A stretch of DNA of 64,000 bases from Lingula anatina (GCF_001039355.2 NW_019775510.1:110995-174994); one strand, 5' to 3'. Counted from the first letter of the stretch, positions 35,701-48,236 are shown. A program made the numbers and translations. Notes: generated by a model not told the origin, from the letters alone.

Positions 35701-37300
35701 AAATGTTGGCATTTATATTTCTCGTTGCAATGCATATTGCTATTGTTGCAATTTTTGTACAGAGGTGAACTCAATAGAAATGTTCTGTTTTTTTATTTTT
35801 TTTCATTGTTGGCCTGGTGAATGAAGTCAATGAAGCAAATGACAGTTGTGCAACTTATTGGAAATTTCACTTTTTTTATTTTTTTACAAACAGTAAATGC
35901 ACAAATCCAATCTTATTTAAATTTGTACATGTATAATATCAATATGAATTTGTAGTATTAAAATATCTTGTATTCTTTTCACTACTTTAGTTTACTTGTA
36001 TATGTTTTCAAGAAGCAGCATCACAGTTTTGGAGTAAAAACAAATGAATTCCAAATATCAACTAACATCAGTACAATTTCAAGGTGCATTATAAAAATAG
36101 ATCATATACTTCATTTCTGCTGCTCCCAACTGCAAACAAAATGCATTACAATCTCAATGTAGCTCTCAAGCTCTCTTTACTTTTGTATGATACACTTTTT
36201 TTGCTAATCAGCTGCAATTTTTTTCCAACATCTAGCAAAAGCATCATCCCTTATAAGGGTCACGTACTTAATTACAGCTTTGAAGAAGTAGAAGCTAGTG
36301 CTATCATATCCAGTTTGGGAAGATCTCCCACACCACCACTTCTTCACAAGTTCGGATGCTATCAATTTATCATATATATAATGTGAGCTATGGCCTCACC
36401 CTGGTAAGACACTCATAAATCTTTGTTAAACACTGATCTAGCAACAATATCATCCTGTCTAAAGAAATTGGTTATCTTTATAATTTACAACAAACAAGCT
36501 GCCTCTAATGAGGACCTTGTTTAATCCAGGAAAAAGCTGTTTCCAGGTTTGCTGCCCTGATTCCAAGACGTACTTCAGTATATTCAGTATATTTAAATGA
36601 TATAGTGTCCCACTTCCTTTCTCCTGCTGCTAACACAGGCAAACTGCACATAACAAGTCATGTATGTCACATTTTCTTCCTCCTCGGTGGTCAGTTCTCC
36701 ATCCATGTGTTCCTTGAGTACCCTTTGTTCTGCATGATCATGCAGTTAGATTGTTCTCTACAAGTACAGACAGTAGATTGTGTAGCAGATGTGGGTCAAG
36801 ACTAGAGCATATTCTAAGATGCTGAAGAAATTCATTGAACTCGAACATAACTTCTAATATACTCATGTTATAGAGTTTCTTAAATACCACCATTCTAGAA
36901 TTGCAGGACGGTTTAAGGTCGTTTCGCCTACAGAACGCTTTAAACAACTTGTCACTTCTGAAGTATCATCTCACTTGCTGAGGTTTGCTTGCTGTATCCC
37001 TGCCCCTGGCTGGCTTCTGAAGTATCATGTCACTCTCAACTTTTTTCAGTGCCTCCAGGAAAAGTCCCTTCATTTAAAGTCCTCCCACTTGCCTGCTGCA
37101 TGGTGTTTCCTGAAACAATGCACAGTCACATCTAAGTACATGTAACTGCAGTCAGATATTTGAAAAATTGACTTATTCAGGTGTTTACTTCCTACTATAC
37201 TATGAAGTGCACTTTTCTTCCTCTAAGTATTAAAATTAACTATTTCTGGATCTAAAGGAAGACATTAACACGTCTTCCCAGCTTTATTTGTACTTGAAAC
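35701..37300. other. AT-rich stretch without a recognised gene
   Basis: Only short open frames in all six frames (for example 36084-36386 plus, 36738-36947 minus). A near repeat CTTCTGAAGTATCAT occurs at 36954 and 37013. I see no domains or paired splice sites. Confidence 0.4.
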
Positions 37301-37309
37301 TTGCATTGG

Positions 37310-37635
37310 GTAACTTAAAGAGATAACAACTGTTTATTTTGGCCAAAAGATGAATTTTCCTGGGGCAAACAACAATTTTCCCATACTTACCAATGGTTAA
37401 TAAATCCATTTCTACATTCAAAGTTGGTCCCTGTTTTTTTTCTAAAAAATTTGTGTTTTTGTAATAATCTCTAAAGAGATTATTATGGAGTATAGCCATC
37501 TATGGAGGTCACATGGTCCTATGACAAGCACAAATTTCAAAATAATTGCAATAACTGCCATTGTATTGGTTGTAAAATATAGATCTCATACGAAGAGTTG
37601 TTATCCCTTCAACTCTGTATAAATTGTTTTTCTAA
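37310..37635 (-). mobile_element. MITE with AGATAACAACT / AGTTGTTATC ends
   Basis: Inverted ends AAAGAGATAACAACTG and GAGTTGTTATCCCTTC. The body is the reverse complement of 11585-11880. Confidence 0.65.
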
Positions 37636-37639
37636 TGGG

Positions 37640-39570
37640 GTCAAGCTAATTCAATATTATTAAAAATATTATCAATTTTATGGGTATTATTATTATTATT
37701 ATTATTAAGAATTTTTAGCTTTAACTTAAGGGATAACATGTCTCAAGGAAACTGGTGTTTTATTAATTCAACAGCCATGGCATTATGTCATATCACATTT
37801 ACCGGTGACTTACCATAATGATTCTCTTTGTCATGCATTTTGGCTACGTTTCATCAACCAAGAATTACATATATATTTCTTCTTACAGTATGGGCAAGCT
37901 GTACCAGCAGCGACACCATCTGCTTCGAGCGAAGGTATTACGATTTCTTGACCCAAATCTTCATCTTATGATTTGTGCTCCATTGAGTCAAGTAATTCAA
38001 GGTAGCCACCCTCAGTCTCCACCTCATGATCCCTTTTTATAATATAGAATGTGGTATATATATATATATTCTGCAATAATATCATTAAAATCTTCCCCAG
38101 CATAAATTTTGCCTGTGTTCTTATAGTGTTAAAGAATCCATGTACATGTAATTCCTTCTGATGGAACAAGTGCAACTTGTATCTTTATATCTAATATTAT
38201 TTTTATGCTAGGGCATACTGCAGTGATAAAATTCTTTAAAATATTTTATGCCTGATGAATTATGAGTCCTGTCTATTCTTTCATACAACACCCATGAACA
38301 ATTGGACAATAAATTAAAAACAACTAAACTTGCCCCTTTACACAGCAAAGCGACTCAGTACATTTTAAGTAGAACAAAAATTCGGTTTGGAAGTCATGGG
38401 GGGAATATCCCCAAAATTGTGCAAAAAAAAAAAAAAAACGGAATAATTACTGTAAATGTTAACCAAGCATGCCAATTTTTTTAAAGCAACCTGCCTCTTA
38501 ACCAAGCTAAGCCATTCAAAATTTAGAGTAAAACAAGATACGGTTTGGAAGTTATGGGGCAAACGTCACCAAAATTGTGCAAAGGCAAGCTGTACCAACA
38601 ATGACCCTACTTGCTAAAATTGTGCAAAAAAGGGAAGTTTGGCATAGAGAAACAATGTTTTAGGTTTTAATTAACTGCAAACTTTCATTAGCTGGGGTAA
38701 CGGCACCTGGTATTACCAGGTTATGAGTGTAAACAGGGAATGGCATCTGGAGATCACTGCATTAAGCTGCTTGAAAATTCTTTGTCCAATCAGGGAGACC
38801 CAGAAGCTTTGAAGCGTCACTTTTGTCAAAATTCTGCAGTACTGAATCTGGGGCCCTCTTTTAGGTACGTGCTATCGCACGTATACAATAAACGCTAATA
38901 CTCTTCCTTACTTTGCTATTAGCTCTTTGCTGAAAGCATAGTGTTAAGGATTAATTATACCAATTTGAGTCTCACTGACAAATTTTTGTTCAGTTTGTGA
39001 CTACCTGCTCCTCTTTTGTTACAATTTTGTTTGTGTGACTCTCGGATCCAACCAAGTTTTAGGAGACTTACGTGAAACAGAACATTCATCTTTACAAATT
39101 AGTAATTTGCACCTCGATGACAATGTTTGTTTTCCATACCATTTGTGTCTGCTTTTCTTTTGTTATGACTTTGTGTGTGGGACTCGCGTATCCAGCCAAG
39201 CTTTAGGAGACTCATACGTGAAGTGGATCATTCATTATTACAAGTAAGATTTTATTTTCATCACATTTAAGTTAAGTTTTGAACACAGTTGACCATGGTG
39301 GTTCTCGCCATTGGTCACTCTTTTGTTCATAGGCTTCATTCATATCTTGACCAAGGTTGGGAGAAAGATTTTGGATTTCCCAATGTTGTACACTGACATG
39401 GTGCTGGGGGCCATACGGTCCTGAAACTGGCCAGGTATAACTTGGCTGTCCTTCACTGGGTCCACCCTGCCTTGGTTATTTGGGTTCAAAAACTAATTAT
39501 ATCAAAAAATATGGTCTCAAAGTTTTTAAAGACTGTCAGTATGTTATGGTTTACAGGTAAATTTCTTGGC
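37640..39570. other. Stretch without a recognised gene; small local duplications
   Basis: Contains diverged duplicates: GGTTTGGAAGT-ATGGGG plus CC(A/C)AAATTGTGCAAA at 38385-38425 and 38540-38583. Another pair is CCAA-TTTTAGGAGACT at 39050-39070 and CCAAGCTTTAGGAGACT at 39195-39212. AT microsatellite at 38057-38071. No gene seen. Confidence 0.45.
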
Positions 39571-39574
39571 TAAT

Positions 39575-39578
<4 letters not shown>

Positions 39579-39622
<44 letters not shown>
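39579..39622. repeat. (AT)n microsatellite
   Basis: Uninterrupted AT run just beyond the 3' end of the jockey-like LINE tail. Confidence 0.95.
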
Positions 39623-39625
<3 letters not shown>

Positions 39626-39670
39626 TATGTCCGTTTCATCCAAGTAATGTACACTCAGGAATCATAAGTC

Positions 39671-40320
39671 AAAGGATTATATTGGCATTTTGAAGCCAGT
39701 CTTTAGCTTTTTCGTCTAACGACTTAAGTGAGTCCAACCCTGGACACTGATGCAGCTGACAAGTCTCTACGATGTGGTTGGCTGTCTGTAGGGGGGCACC
39801 ACACTCGCATGCTGGAGACTGACAGAGCCTCCATTCAAACAAGTTAGCACGGAAACGGCCATGACCTGTTCTGATGCGGTTCAGTCGAGTCCATGATAGG
39901 CGATCCAGCTCATGTCCAGATGGTCAGGTGCTCACTTCAGGAATGAAATCACGCAGTCTGCCATTTTTTTGCTCTCCTCTAACTTTCGTAAGTATGGAAT
40001 CAGTGGAGCCCTTGAGGAAAGCCTGGTAAATTCCTCATCTTGACGGAGTCACTGGAACAATAGATGTTCTGGCTCATGTGCTCTGTTGGCCAGTTGGAGA
40101 CAGCGCTGATCCCGTCTGATATCTGGGGGAAGTATGCCGTTTAGCACCGGGAGATATGGTTTTGGTGTTGATCTCAGACATCCTATGATAAGCCTCATGC
40201 TGTTGTTTAGGGCTGCATCAATTGTCTTTGTATGGCTACTCCTGCACCACACAGGGGCGCAATATTCTGCAGTGGAGTAAGCCAGGGCAAGGGAGGTAGT
40301 TCTCAGGGTGGGAAAGTTTG
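39671..40320 (-). pseudogene. 3' end of a jockey-like non-LTR retrotransposon
   Basis: Minus-strand fragments read STAEYCAPVWCRSSHTKTID, NNSMRLIIGCLRSTP, LPVLNGILPPDIRRD. After an in-frame TGA at 40049 and a shift, they read RIRTGHGRFRANLFEW and CECGAPLQTANHIVETC (a Cys/His knuckle-like motif), ending at TGA near 39671. These are the C-terminal blocks of jockey/I-group LINE polymerases. 5'-truncated at about 40320 and inactivated. Confidence 0.87.
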
Positions 40321-40347
40321 CCCCCCAGGGCTAATGAGTAATAAGTA

Positions 40348-40692
40348 TAGAGACCATTCCCAGGGACTATCATACTAACTTTGGATCAAACTATCTCCAA
40401 GGGGATACTCGGTTAATTGCAATTAACTTGGGCGATTTAGTTGTCTGTCACACCTGAAGCTGATAGGGGTTATCTAACAGGATCAGTCCATCTCTAACGG
40501 GTTACTCGCTACATTCTATCAGCTTAAGGAGCTTAGACGTCTGACACGCCTACTAAAGCTGCTAGACGATAGTTAATTACCCCCTATCAGCTTCAGTGGG
40601 CGTGACAGACATCTAAGCCATTTAAGTCGATTACAATTTAGCGAGAAGCCCCTCTGAGATAGTTTGACCTAAAGTTAGTACTATACAGTCCC
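40348..40692. mobile_element. Foldback MITE family copy (long form)
   Basis: Starts AGAGACCATTCCCAGGGACT, ends near TATACAGTCCCTAA. It includes two sets of GTCTG(A/T)CAC, CTTAG and AATTTAGCGAGA blocks in inverted order and GGGGTTATC / AATTACCCCCTATC. Longer than its relatives, as if two copies fused. Confidence 0.78.
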
Positions 40693-41039
40693 TAAATGTC
40701 AACACACAAAAAGACTACTTGACACATTCAAGAAAATCCCACAAGACATAGTAGGTATGGTTCATAACTTGGCAGAAAAGACTTTATTAAGTAATGATAC
40801 AGATGACCCAATACATACAATTATATTTATGTACATGAAATATTAATTATACCAGTTTAAACTTCACAAAAACAAAGCTCAGCTGTGATAGGCTTCTAAC
40901 CAGCCTTAAAATGTGTACTTGGTCAAGAGTACATTTGGATTAAAAATTAAAGCCAGAAATAATCTCATGATTATTGGAAATTGTGGCATGCATGTCCTAC
41001 TATGCTGAACAATATCTTTTATGATGATAAATGATATAC

Positions 41040-41043
<4 letters not shown>
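40693..41043. other. AT-rich non-coding stretch
   Basis: No gene or repeat recognised. Confidence 0.5.
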
Positions 41044-41075
<32 letters not shown>

Positions 41076-41666
41076 AAAGGCCTGAATCAAATCTATTCCC
41101 ATGCATAAAAAGCCCAGACCCCATGTTTATTACGCCCTGGCTGGGCCCATTCTTTATGGTGTCTTTGCATTGTTAACAGCATAATGGGCAAGTTAATTGA
41201 CCAAGTTAATTGGCCAAGCTGCCAGTTTGTTTGTAAGGCATGTGCAGGGGATGTCTTATATCAAGGCACATATTATGATACTTACAGGTGTGGCAAATGA
41301 ACCCACCTTTAATTTAACATTTCTTTAGTAAATGTTACTAAATCAATCTACATGTCTTTTCTTTAAACATTAAATATCTTTAAAGTATCACCCTCAGATG
41401 TATTTTACAAACCACAGGTAATGAAATACAACTGTATCTCATTTGCTACACCTGTAAGTACCGTATCATAATATGTGCCTTCATATAAAACATCCCCTGC
41501 ACATGCCATACAAACAAACTGGCAGCTTGGCCAATTAACTTGGTCAATTAACTTGCCCATTACACTGTGAACAAAGCAAAGACACCAAAGGATAGGCCCA
41601 GCCAGGGCGTAATAAACATGGGGTCTGGGCTTTTTATGCATGGGACTAGATTTGGTCCGGGCCTTT

Positions 41667-41702
<36 letters not shown>
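41044..41702. mobile_element. Foldback element inside an AT microsatellite
   Basis: Arms 41073-41300 and 41443-41670 are inverted copies (TGTCAAAGGCCTGAATCAAA versus its mirror near 41650-41670; GCCAGTTTGTTTGTA; ATTATGATAC). They surround a ~140-bp centre. AT runs border both outer ends (41044-41072, 41671-41702). Small frames in the two arms mirror each other and are not genes. Confidence 0.9.
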
Positions 41703-41705
<3 letters not shown>

Positions 41706-42710
41706 TTCCACGATACTGGCATGGGTAACAACAATGGGACAAGGGCATCAAAATTTCAACATGACACTGATCTTGTGAGCAAACTTTTGGTATTTTGCTT
41801 TATATTCATGAATTTGGTAAATGTAACATAAAACACATTTAAATAATCAGGGAAGAGTACACTTGACTTCTCAGAGTTGGAAAAGCACACTGCGATCCTA
41901 AATTAAACAATGATGATATGAAATCATCTCTCATGCATTACATGCCAAAAAGTGGGAACTGGATATAGCTAATTTAGTAAGTCTCATTTAATATTTATTT
42001 GATCGGGTCATTATGTCATCAGTGGAAATTTTCGCTATATCATTAGTCATTGGGCCAAATCTAAATGGGTAACAAAACTACAGGCTAGCTGTGGTTTCGC
42101 TGTCATACCATAACACACTCAGATGACAGGATTTCCTTACATCTTGGTGTTTTATGAAAAGCAGAATGTATTCCAGGTATTTAAATCCTGAAATTGAACG
42201 GTTTGTTTAGTTCACATGTATGGAAGATCATACTTTGTAGTGAAGTTGAAAACAAAAATGTTGGTAATGCACCATAACCCATTTTCGTCACCCATCAAAA
42301 ATTGCAATGTAGGACAAATTTTTGTATTTCTGTAGTGTGTCTGCTGTAAATGATCCCTGAGATGACCAAAATACATGGCAATACTATTCTGAGAGTTTTC
42401 TTTTCCATAATGTACAGCAGCAAAACATACTGGTGTGTCTGTATCCCAAATTTAAGTACTGTTTGGCTGTAATTTTCGGCTTAGAATTAAAAAGCGTAAA
42501 ATACACAGCAATGTTTGGAAACACAAAATTGTTTGTTAAAATAAGACATCCATCCCCTATCACATGAAAGCACTCTCATTGTAATCAAACACACAGAAAT
42601 ATTTTGTCAGACTTCATAGATGATAACCCACTGTTGTTACCCAATATCGTGGACCTCCAGATATCTAACCCTTGTGTGTATGTTTTAACCTTGACAGATA
42701 TGTTTATATA
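41703..42710. other. Non-coding stretch
   Basis: AT-rich. No open frame above 60 codons that looks coding, and no repeat recognised. Confidence 0.45.
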
Positions 42711-42720
42711 TGAACACAAG

Positions 42721-43985
42721 TGATGTCTAGACTTGTGAAGATTCTTTTGTCAATAGCTACTTATATTTGTTTGATCTTATCAGCCAATAATTTGTCTGCT
42801 TGCAGTCGAACTTCATCAGGGAATGAGGTTGTGACAGATGTGACAACCTATCATCCCCTCTGGTACGCTATTTGGTCAGATCCCCCCTTGCCTGCCCCTC
42901 CCTTAGGCGTGGTAGGTAGAGGTTGGGTAGCTCAGTCCCATCATTCCGATTCAGCTCGGCCCCATGTAAGCGGTTGTTAATCGCTTCAAGAACTTTCCGG
43001 TGAAGGTCCCATGGCTCTCTTTCCAAGATTTTTATGTCTTCTAGAGTTGTTGATGTTATACAATGCCCTGTCTGTTCCTGGTGTTGGCTGAGGGCAGATT
43101 TTTTATCACTTTTTGATGGATTTTTGATGTTTCGTGATTCTTTCTGTTAAGGAATGCCCTGTCTAGGGGCCCGTTTCATGAAGCAGTCGTTAGTTTGAAT
43201 AACTAACTACTGAACTGCTAATGAGAAAACTTGGCAATTTTCGAGGGGTGTTTCACAAAGCAGTCTTTAACTCATTCAGTCATAAAGTTCAGTCCTCAGT
43301 TCTGCCGTTACTCACTGTACTCTTGAAACAGTCTACCAGAATTCTTGCATAAAAGTGTCACAATATGTAGATAACTCTCCAATTTTTGGTGGCTGGAAAT
43401 GCGTAAGAATGTCTCCTTTGAGGTCATCATAAAGGATCTCCACCATCTTTTTTGCCACTCTTTTTGTCACAGCCAGGTGCAACCTCTCATAAATTGCATC
43501 ACTGTGCATATATTCTAATAGATTCTGCCTCTGATGAAATGTTGCCATCTGGCAGTACAGATAGCAAGAAAGGCAGCAGCCATATTGCACACAAAGACAA
43601 ACGACAGACAACAGTAACTAATCAACCTTTCTATTTCATTCATTACGAATGCGTACCATGAAACTCTAGAGTTAGCGACTGGTCTGACCAGTAGTTAAAT
43701 ATCCATGGTAACAACAACACAATAACGAGCGAGAGAACTAGCGATAGCTTCATGAAACGGCACTCATAACTAGCGAGAGGCTAACTACCGATCGTTAAAT
43801 AACAACTGCTTCGGGAAACGGGCCCCTGTCTCTCTGATGAATTTCTCTCCACATACCTGACACTCACACTTGTATACAACACCTGTCACAACCTCATTCC
43901 CTGATGAAGTCGTATTGGCTGGTAAGATCAGAAAAATATAAATAGCTATAGACAAAAGAATCTTCACAAGTCTATTACAATAACA
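42721..43985 (-). pseudogene. Penelope-like element remnant with GIY-YIG nuclease, split by a MITE
   Basis: Reading leftward from 43975 the frame gives ILLSIAIYIFLILPAN, TSSGNEVVTGVVYKCECQVC and GEKFIRETG. This is the start of a GIY-YIG endonuclease as found in Penelope-like elements (usually V-x-Y-x-I-x-C-x-x-C then YIGET). After the inserted MITE (43165-43826) it resumes SLTERITKHQKSIKK, then ALSQHQEQTGH, LEKEPWDLHRKVLEAI and AELNRN. That is the remainder of the nuclease, with frame breaks. Sequence 42721-42850 repeats 43870-43978 in inverted orientation, as terminal repeats of such elements can. The reverse transcriptase half is absent. Confidence 0.82.
43165..43826. mobile_element. MITE with GGGGCCCGTTTC ends
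   Basis: GGGGCCCGTTTCATGAAGCA at the left and TGCTTCGGGAAACGGGCCCC at the right, with TGTCT on both sides (43160-43164, 43827-43831). A 92-codon minus frame (43333-43611) contains LLEYMHSDAIYERLHLAV and is rich in charged residues. It faintly resembles the N-terminal region of Harbinger transposases; I do not rely on it. Confidence 0.85.
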
Positions 43986-44159
43986 TAGCTAATGAAACTG
44001 TTCTACACTATAAGTGATGTCTATTTTAGTTGCTCATTCTAAAAATCTGTAGCAATATAAAACCATGGACTTACTACACAGTATTGTTCTGCCAAATACA
44101 TTAGTACCAGATAATTGTTTTTTTTTTTTTTCTAAAATGCACAAATTTTTATGAACAAG

Positions 44160-44330
44160 GCAGCAAAGCTGTCAAATGTACAGACAAAAAGAAGAAAATA
44201 ATAATGCACAAACTAGGATACTGTCAACTCTGATGCAAAAATGCATTATGCTTAACTGCATAGCCAACATCAAATTTTAATTCTGCTCAGCAGTTAATAA
44301 GGATGAAAGTAAAATATGTAACAAGCATTA
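44160..44330. repeat. Intron-2-type repeat module copy, downstream of the hexosaminidase
   Basis: The block containing AGCAAAGCTGTCAAATGTAC through the CATTAGACTGGGTTCCC border matches blocks at 54357, 55173, 57833 and 59030 in intron 2. The following 44580-45014 and 46997-47880 continue the same module. The repeat therefore crosses the gene's 3' boundary. Confidence 0.75.
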
Positions 44331-44331
44331 G

Positions 44332-44535
44332 ACTGGGTTCCCATACCTAGATCAATCTAACAGGATCGATCCACCTCCAAGGGGTTTCAGCTTAAGCGGT
44401 TAAGGATTCTAGCATGCCAGCTTCAGAAGGCGTGACAGACACCTAAGCAACTTACACTGATTGCAATTTAGCGAGAATCCCCTGGGAGATAAAGCAATCC
44501 ACAGTTAGCAAGATAGGGTCTGGAAATGGTCCCCA
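44332..44535. mobile_element. Foldback MITE family copy
   Basis: GACTGGGTTCCCATACCTAG at the left, GGAAATGGTCCCCAAGG at the right, with GCTTAAGCGG and GCAATTTAGCGAGAATCCCC inside. It borders the AGCAAAGCTGTC repeat module, as the copies in hexosaminidase intron 2 do. Confidence 0.8.
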
Positions 44536-45014
44536 AGGCTTCAGGCTGATAAGAGTTCATACCCTGAAAATGCCAGAATGAGAAAGTTTAAGAAAAGAAA
44601 GTGACATGGTTTTTCTTTAATGGTAACTATGGAGGCAGTGCCCAAAATAGGGTTTTCTTCAATTTTGATGCAATATATCATAATGCTTAACAGTATAATC
44701 ACCATCAAACTTAAATAATAAAATAAAAGTATCATGGATATTCAGAAAATGTGACTAGCAAAGGTCTTCATAGCCCATGGAAGTTCAAAGTCACATCTTG
44801 AAAATGCCAATATGCAAAAAAATTAATTTTCACAAAAAAAACTTTATAACTTCAAAAAAAAACCCAATAGGACAGATTTTCCAACTACAGCGGTATTTTA
44901 GTCCTGTGTTTCTTTCCTGTAAGTGTGAGAAGAGTAAGTGACATGGTTTTCCTTTAATGGTCGCTATGGAGGCAGTGCCCAAAAAAGGGTTTTCTACAAT
45001 TTTGATGCAATATA

Positions 45015-46996
45015 CAGGGATCTCTCGAGGCTGCGTTTTTGCGCCATTGGCGCGCACAGATTTGTAATGACGCATTTTTTCAATAGCAGTGCGTCCCAAG
45101 GGCGCATCAAAATAAATAAAATTTAAATACAGTAAAAAACGGAGTTTGTTTGTTCAACATATTTTAATCTGTTAAAATTGTGTATTTTTAAACCCACCAA
45201 AGTTTTACTAAACTTGGAACAAGTGTCATTCGGGAAAACCGAACTTCAAAGTTCTAGCCTCGTCTACTGCGCGTGTTCTCTGCATGGAGAGTACCTTCTC
45301 TGCGTAGAGAGTACACCGGAAGTTCAGAGATGACCGCGCCAAAAGCAAAGCAGCCGAAGTTTCGTTTTTTTTTTTTTTTTTGGTATACAAGACATACTGG
45401 TGGTAATGCACCAGAAAGTGGACATACTAGTGGTAATGAACCAGATAGGGAGCCTCTACTAACTTCTGTTAGGAAGTTTCAGCAAAGTTGGCTGCAGATA
45501 TTCCTGTGGCTGCGCTTCGACAAGGAAAAATCAACCATGTGGTGTGCACCATGCAAAAAGGCTGGCAAACGTAATACCATGGCCCTGGCCCTGGGGGTAT
45601 CGTCCAACTTTCGCACCAGTACGCTCACCACGTTGGAATGACCGACCATGTGTGCGCTATCCAGGTAACTTAAATAAATTAATTCTGATTCAAAGTCAAT
45701 TAAAAAACGAATGATTAAGTGTTTGCGCGTTTGCAGCCTACTTAAAGATGTTCGCATGCGTACACTGGAGAAATTATTTTGAGTTTATTTTGTATTTGAC
45801 CTTGAGCAATGTACTACGTTTTTGGTGGGATAAGCAGTCAATTAAAACTAATTATGCCTTCCATTTCTATTTGTATTGTTTTGAATAAAATCTGGTAGTT
45901 TATTGCCAAGTTAATGTACTGTATGATATTGAAATTATTATGCAAAGTAATGGGATTGCATTTCAGTCATTTTAGTTTGAGTATCACTGATTGTTATTAT
46001 GGACAACATGATTAGTGAATTTTTAAGTTTCTAAGTATATATATTATGTAATTAATAAAGTAGTAGGCAGCATTACTGAATTGCAATGCTTATTTTAACA
46101 GTTACCAAAGAAAACAGGAGTACATTACCACGACATCTACCAAAGCCCTGAACAAGAGAAGGCCATCATGACAGCGATGAAAGCAGTGGTTTGGATGGCC
46201 AAGGAGTGTATTCCACTTTTGACTTCAAAAGATATCTATGTCAGACACGACAACTTTCCAAGTACAATTCTTTAATGAACTTTCTCCAAGCTGTAGAAGT
46301 TCCAGATATAGGTCAGCTGAAGTGCAGCAGTGCAGTCTCATACTGCAGTTACAATACTGCAACTGACATACTTGGTGTTTTATCTTGTTTGATTGATGAG
46401 AACATTACACTACAGAGTCACTAGTCATTATTGTCTTATGTGATGAAAGAGCAGATATTTTAGTTCATCATAAATTGGTAACCAGTTGCAGAGTAGTTGA
46501 TCCACTAAATTAGCCCCAAAAAACTTCTTTTTTAAAGACTTGTATATTTCTGATGGAACTGGAAAGTTGATATTTACAGATCTAAAGATGCACGTCTTAG
46601 CATCCAGGGGAGTAAATCAGAATATAATTTTCTATTAAAAGTTTTTTTATGAACACTGTTACACACATGCATAAGTGGATGTTGCTAAAATGTTGCCATG
46701 GGCTTTGTTATATTACACTAAAAAAGAATGAAAAAAAAAACTTTTTGTTTAGATGTTTTATTCTGATTATTTTTATGTTGAGAATAATTCTCAGATTTTA
46801 TCTAAAAAAAAAACAAGAGTAATCTTTAATATAAATTATAAATGCAATTAATAATGGTCACAATTAAATTATACTGTCTATTAGTGACCCAAGCATTCAT
46901 TGAATGACTGGGCACAATGTTTTGCAAAATGGCACACTTTTCAATCTTGAGTGTGCCCAAATGGCACACTTGACCTTCAACCTAGGGAGATCCCTG
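45015..46996 (+). mobile_element. hAT-type transposon, internally deleted
   Basis: Ends CAGGGATCTC / GAGATCCCTG, flanked by AATATA on both sides (45009-45014, 46997-47002). The sister repeat at 44668-44690 (GATGCAATATATCATAATGC) is the empty site. It carries a transposase remnant, listed separately. Confidence 0.9.
45380..46430 (+). pseudogene. hAT transposase remnant with TTF/BED-like zinc finger
   Basis: The first part (to 45640) reads KFQQSWLQIFLWLRF, then MWCAPCKKAGKRNTMA and SSNFRTSTLT. This is the zinc-finger N terminus shared by hAT elements and ZNF862-like host proteins. The second part (46100-46420) reads KAIMTAMKAVVWMAKECIPL, and after a shift FLQAVEVPDIGQLKCSSAVS, further conserved blocks of the same family. 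The catalytic RNase-H-like core and C-terminal dimerisation block are absent. The first part closes with TGA just before the last zinc ligands (GMTDHVCAIQ in another frame). Confidence 0.75.
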
Positions 46997-47439
46997 AATA
47001 TATCATAATGCTTAACAGCATAATCACCATCAACTTTTAATAATAAAGTAAAACTATCATGGACATTCAGAAAATGTGACTAGCAAAAGCCCATGGAAGT
47101 TCAGAGTCACACCTTAAAAATGCCAAAATGTAAACAAGAGCTAACTGTACTGAAATGTGTTTATCTCCATTATCAACACCCTTTGTACATGAAACAAAAT
47201 ATTTAATTGACTGTCATTTTTATATGATCAACTAAGAAAATTGTATTCATAGGAAAAATATCAATAGAACCATTTTAAATGTCCAATTTGATCCATTCTG
47301 AGATTCTAAATATAGTGAATGATTGAATCTGACAAATTGCAATGATATGAGTTTTTTTCATTTTAACTCTATTACACAATACACAAAAACAAATATACCA
47401 TCATTTTTTATAATCAAAAACCACTTATATACAAAAAAA

Positions 47440-47880
47440 GCATAACTTTTGTAAAAATGGTCTGATCAAGCTGATTTTCGAACTCGACCTATATTTTAGT
47501 AAGATTGACCACCTGTGAATTTCAAGCCAATAGAACGAAAGATTTCACTGAAATATCTTACCAGTGCTGCATGTATGCTGATAAAAAGCAAAAAAAAAAA
47601 AGCATAACTTTTGTAAAAATTGGTCTGATCAAGCTGATTTACAAAATCAACCTGTATTTTAGTAAGAATGATCACACTTGTGAATTTCAAGACAATAGGC
47701 CGAGTGGTTTTTCTTGAAATGTGTTATCAGTGTTGCATATATGCTAAAAAAGTTTAAAAACATCATAACCTTTTAAAAAAAAATGGCCCGGTCATACTGA
47801 TTTTCGAACTTGACCTGCGTTTTATGAATATTCATGAGTTCTGTAAGTTTCAAGCCAAAACTTTGAACAGTTTTCCAGTC
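47440..47880. repeat. Three tandem ~160-bp diverged units
   Basis: Units near 47440, 47601 and 47761 share TGATCAAGCTGATTT (or TCATACTGATTT), a GACCTG block and TTTCAAG-C-AA. The same unit recurs three times at 56800-57260 and once near 53100. No open frame is conserved across units. Confidence 0.7.
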
Positions 47881-48230
47881 ATCATGTTATCAGTGAAAGT
47901 GCACGGCGACAGCGGTGACAATGGCAACGACAAATGGAGGAGACGGTTATATGTACAGACACATCTGTGTCTGTACATAAAAAGGCATTCATATTTTCTA
48001 TTGTTCATACAAAATACAATCATTCATAATTTAAATGAGAGAAACATTTGTACTATATATTCAAGCCCAAAAAATTTGAATTAACATATTTGTTCAGAAT
48101 GACAACACCTTTTGAGCCATAACATGTGGTGTCATTTTTTCTTTTCTTTATTTTTCCAATAAACATTAAACAGTTTCACTGAATTGTGTTTGAAATTTTT
48201 TAGATGCATATCATTTCCAAGTAATAAGAG

Positions 48231-48236
48231 TTTATT
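48231..48236 (-). terminator. Candidate poly(A) signal of the hexosaminidase gene
   Basis: AATAAA on the minus strand, 144 bases past the TGA. A second AATAAA lies at 48152-48147. Either would give a 3' UTR of roughly 165-260 bases. Chosen by position only. Confidence 0.45.

Noticed and set aside
45226-45757. Minus-strand frames over the hAT element
   Set aside because: The plus strand carries the recognisable zinc-finger blocks; the minus frames have none.
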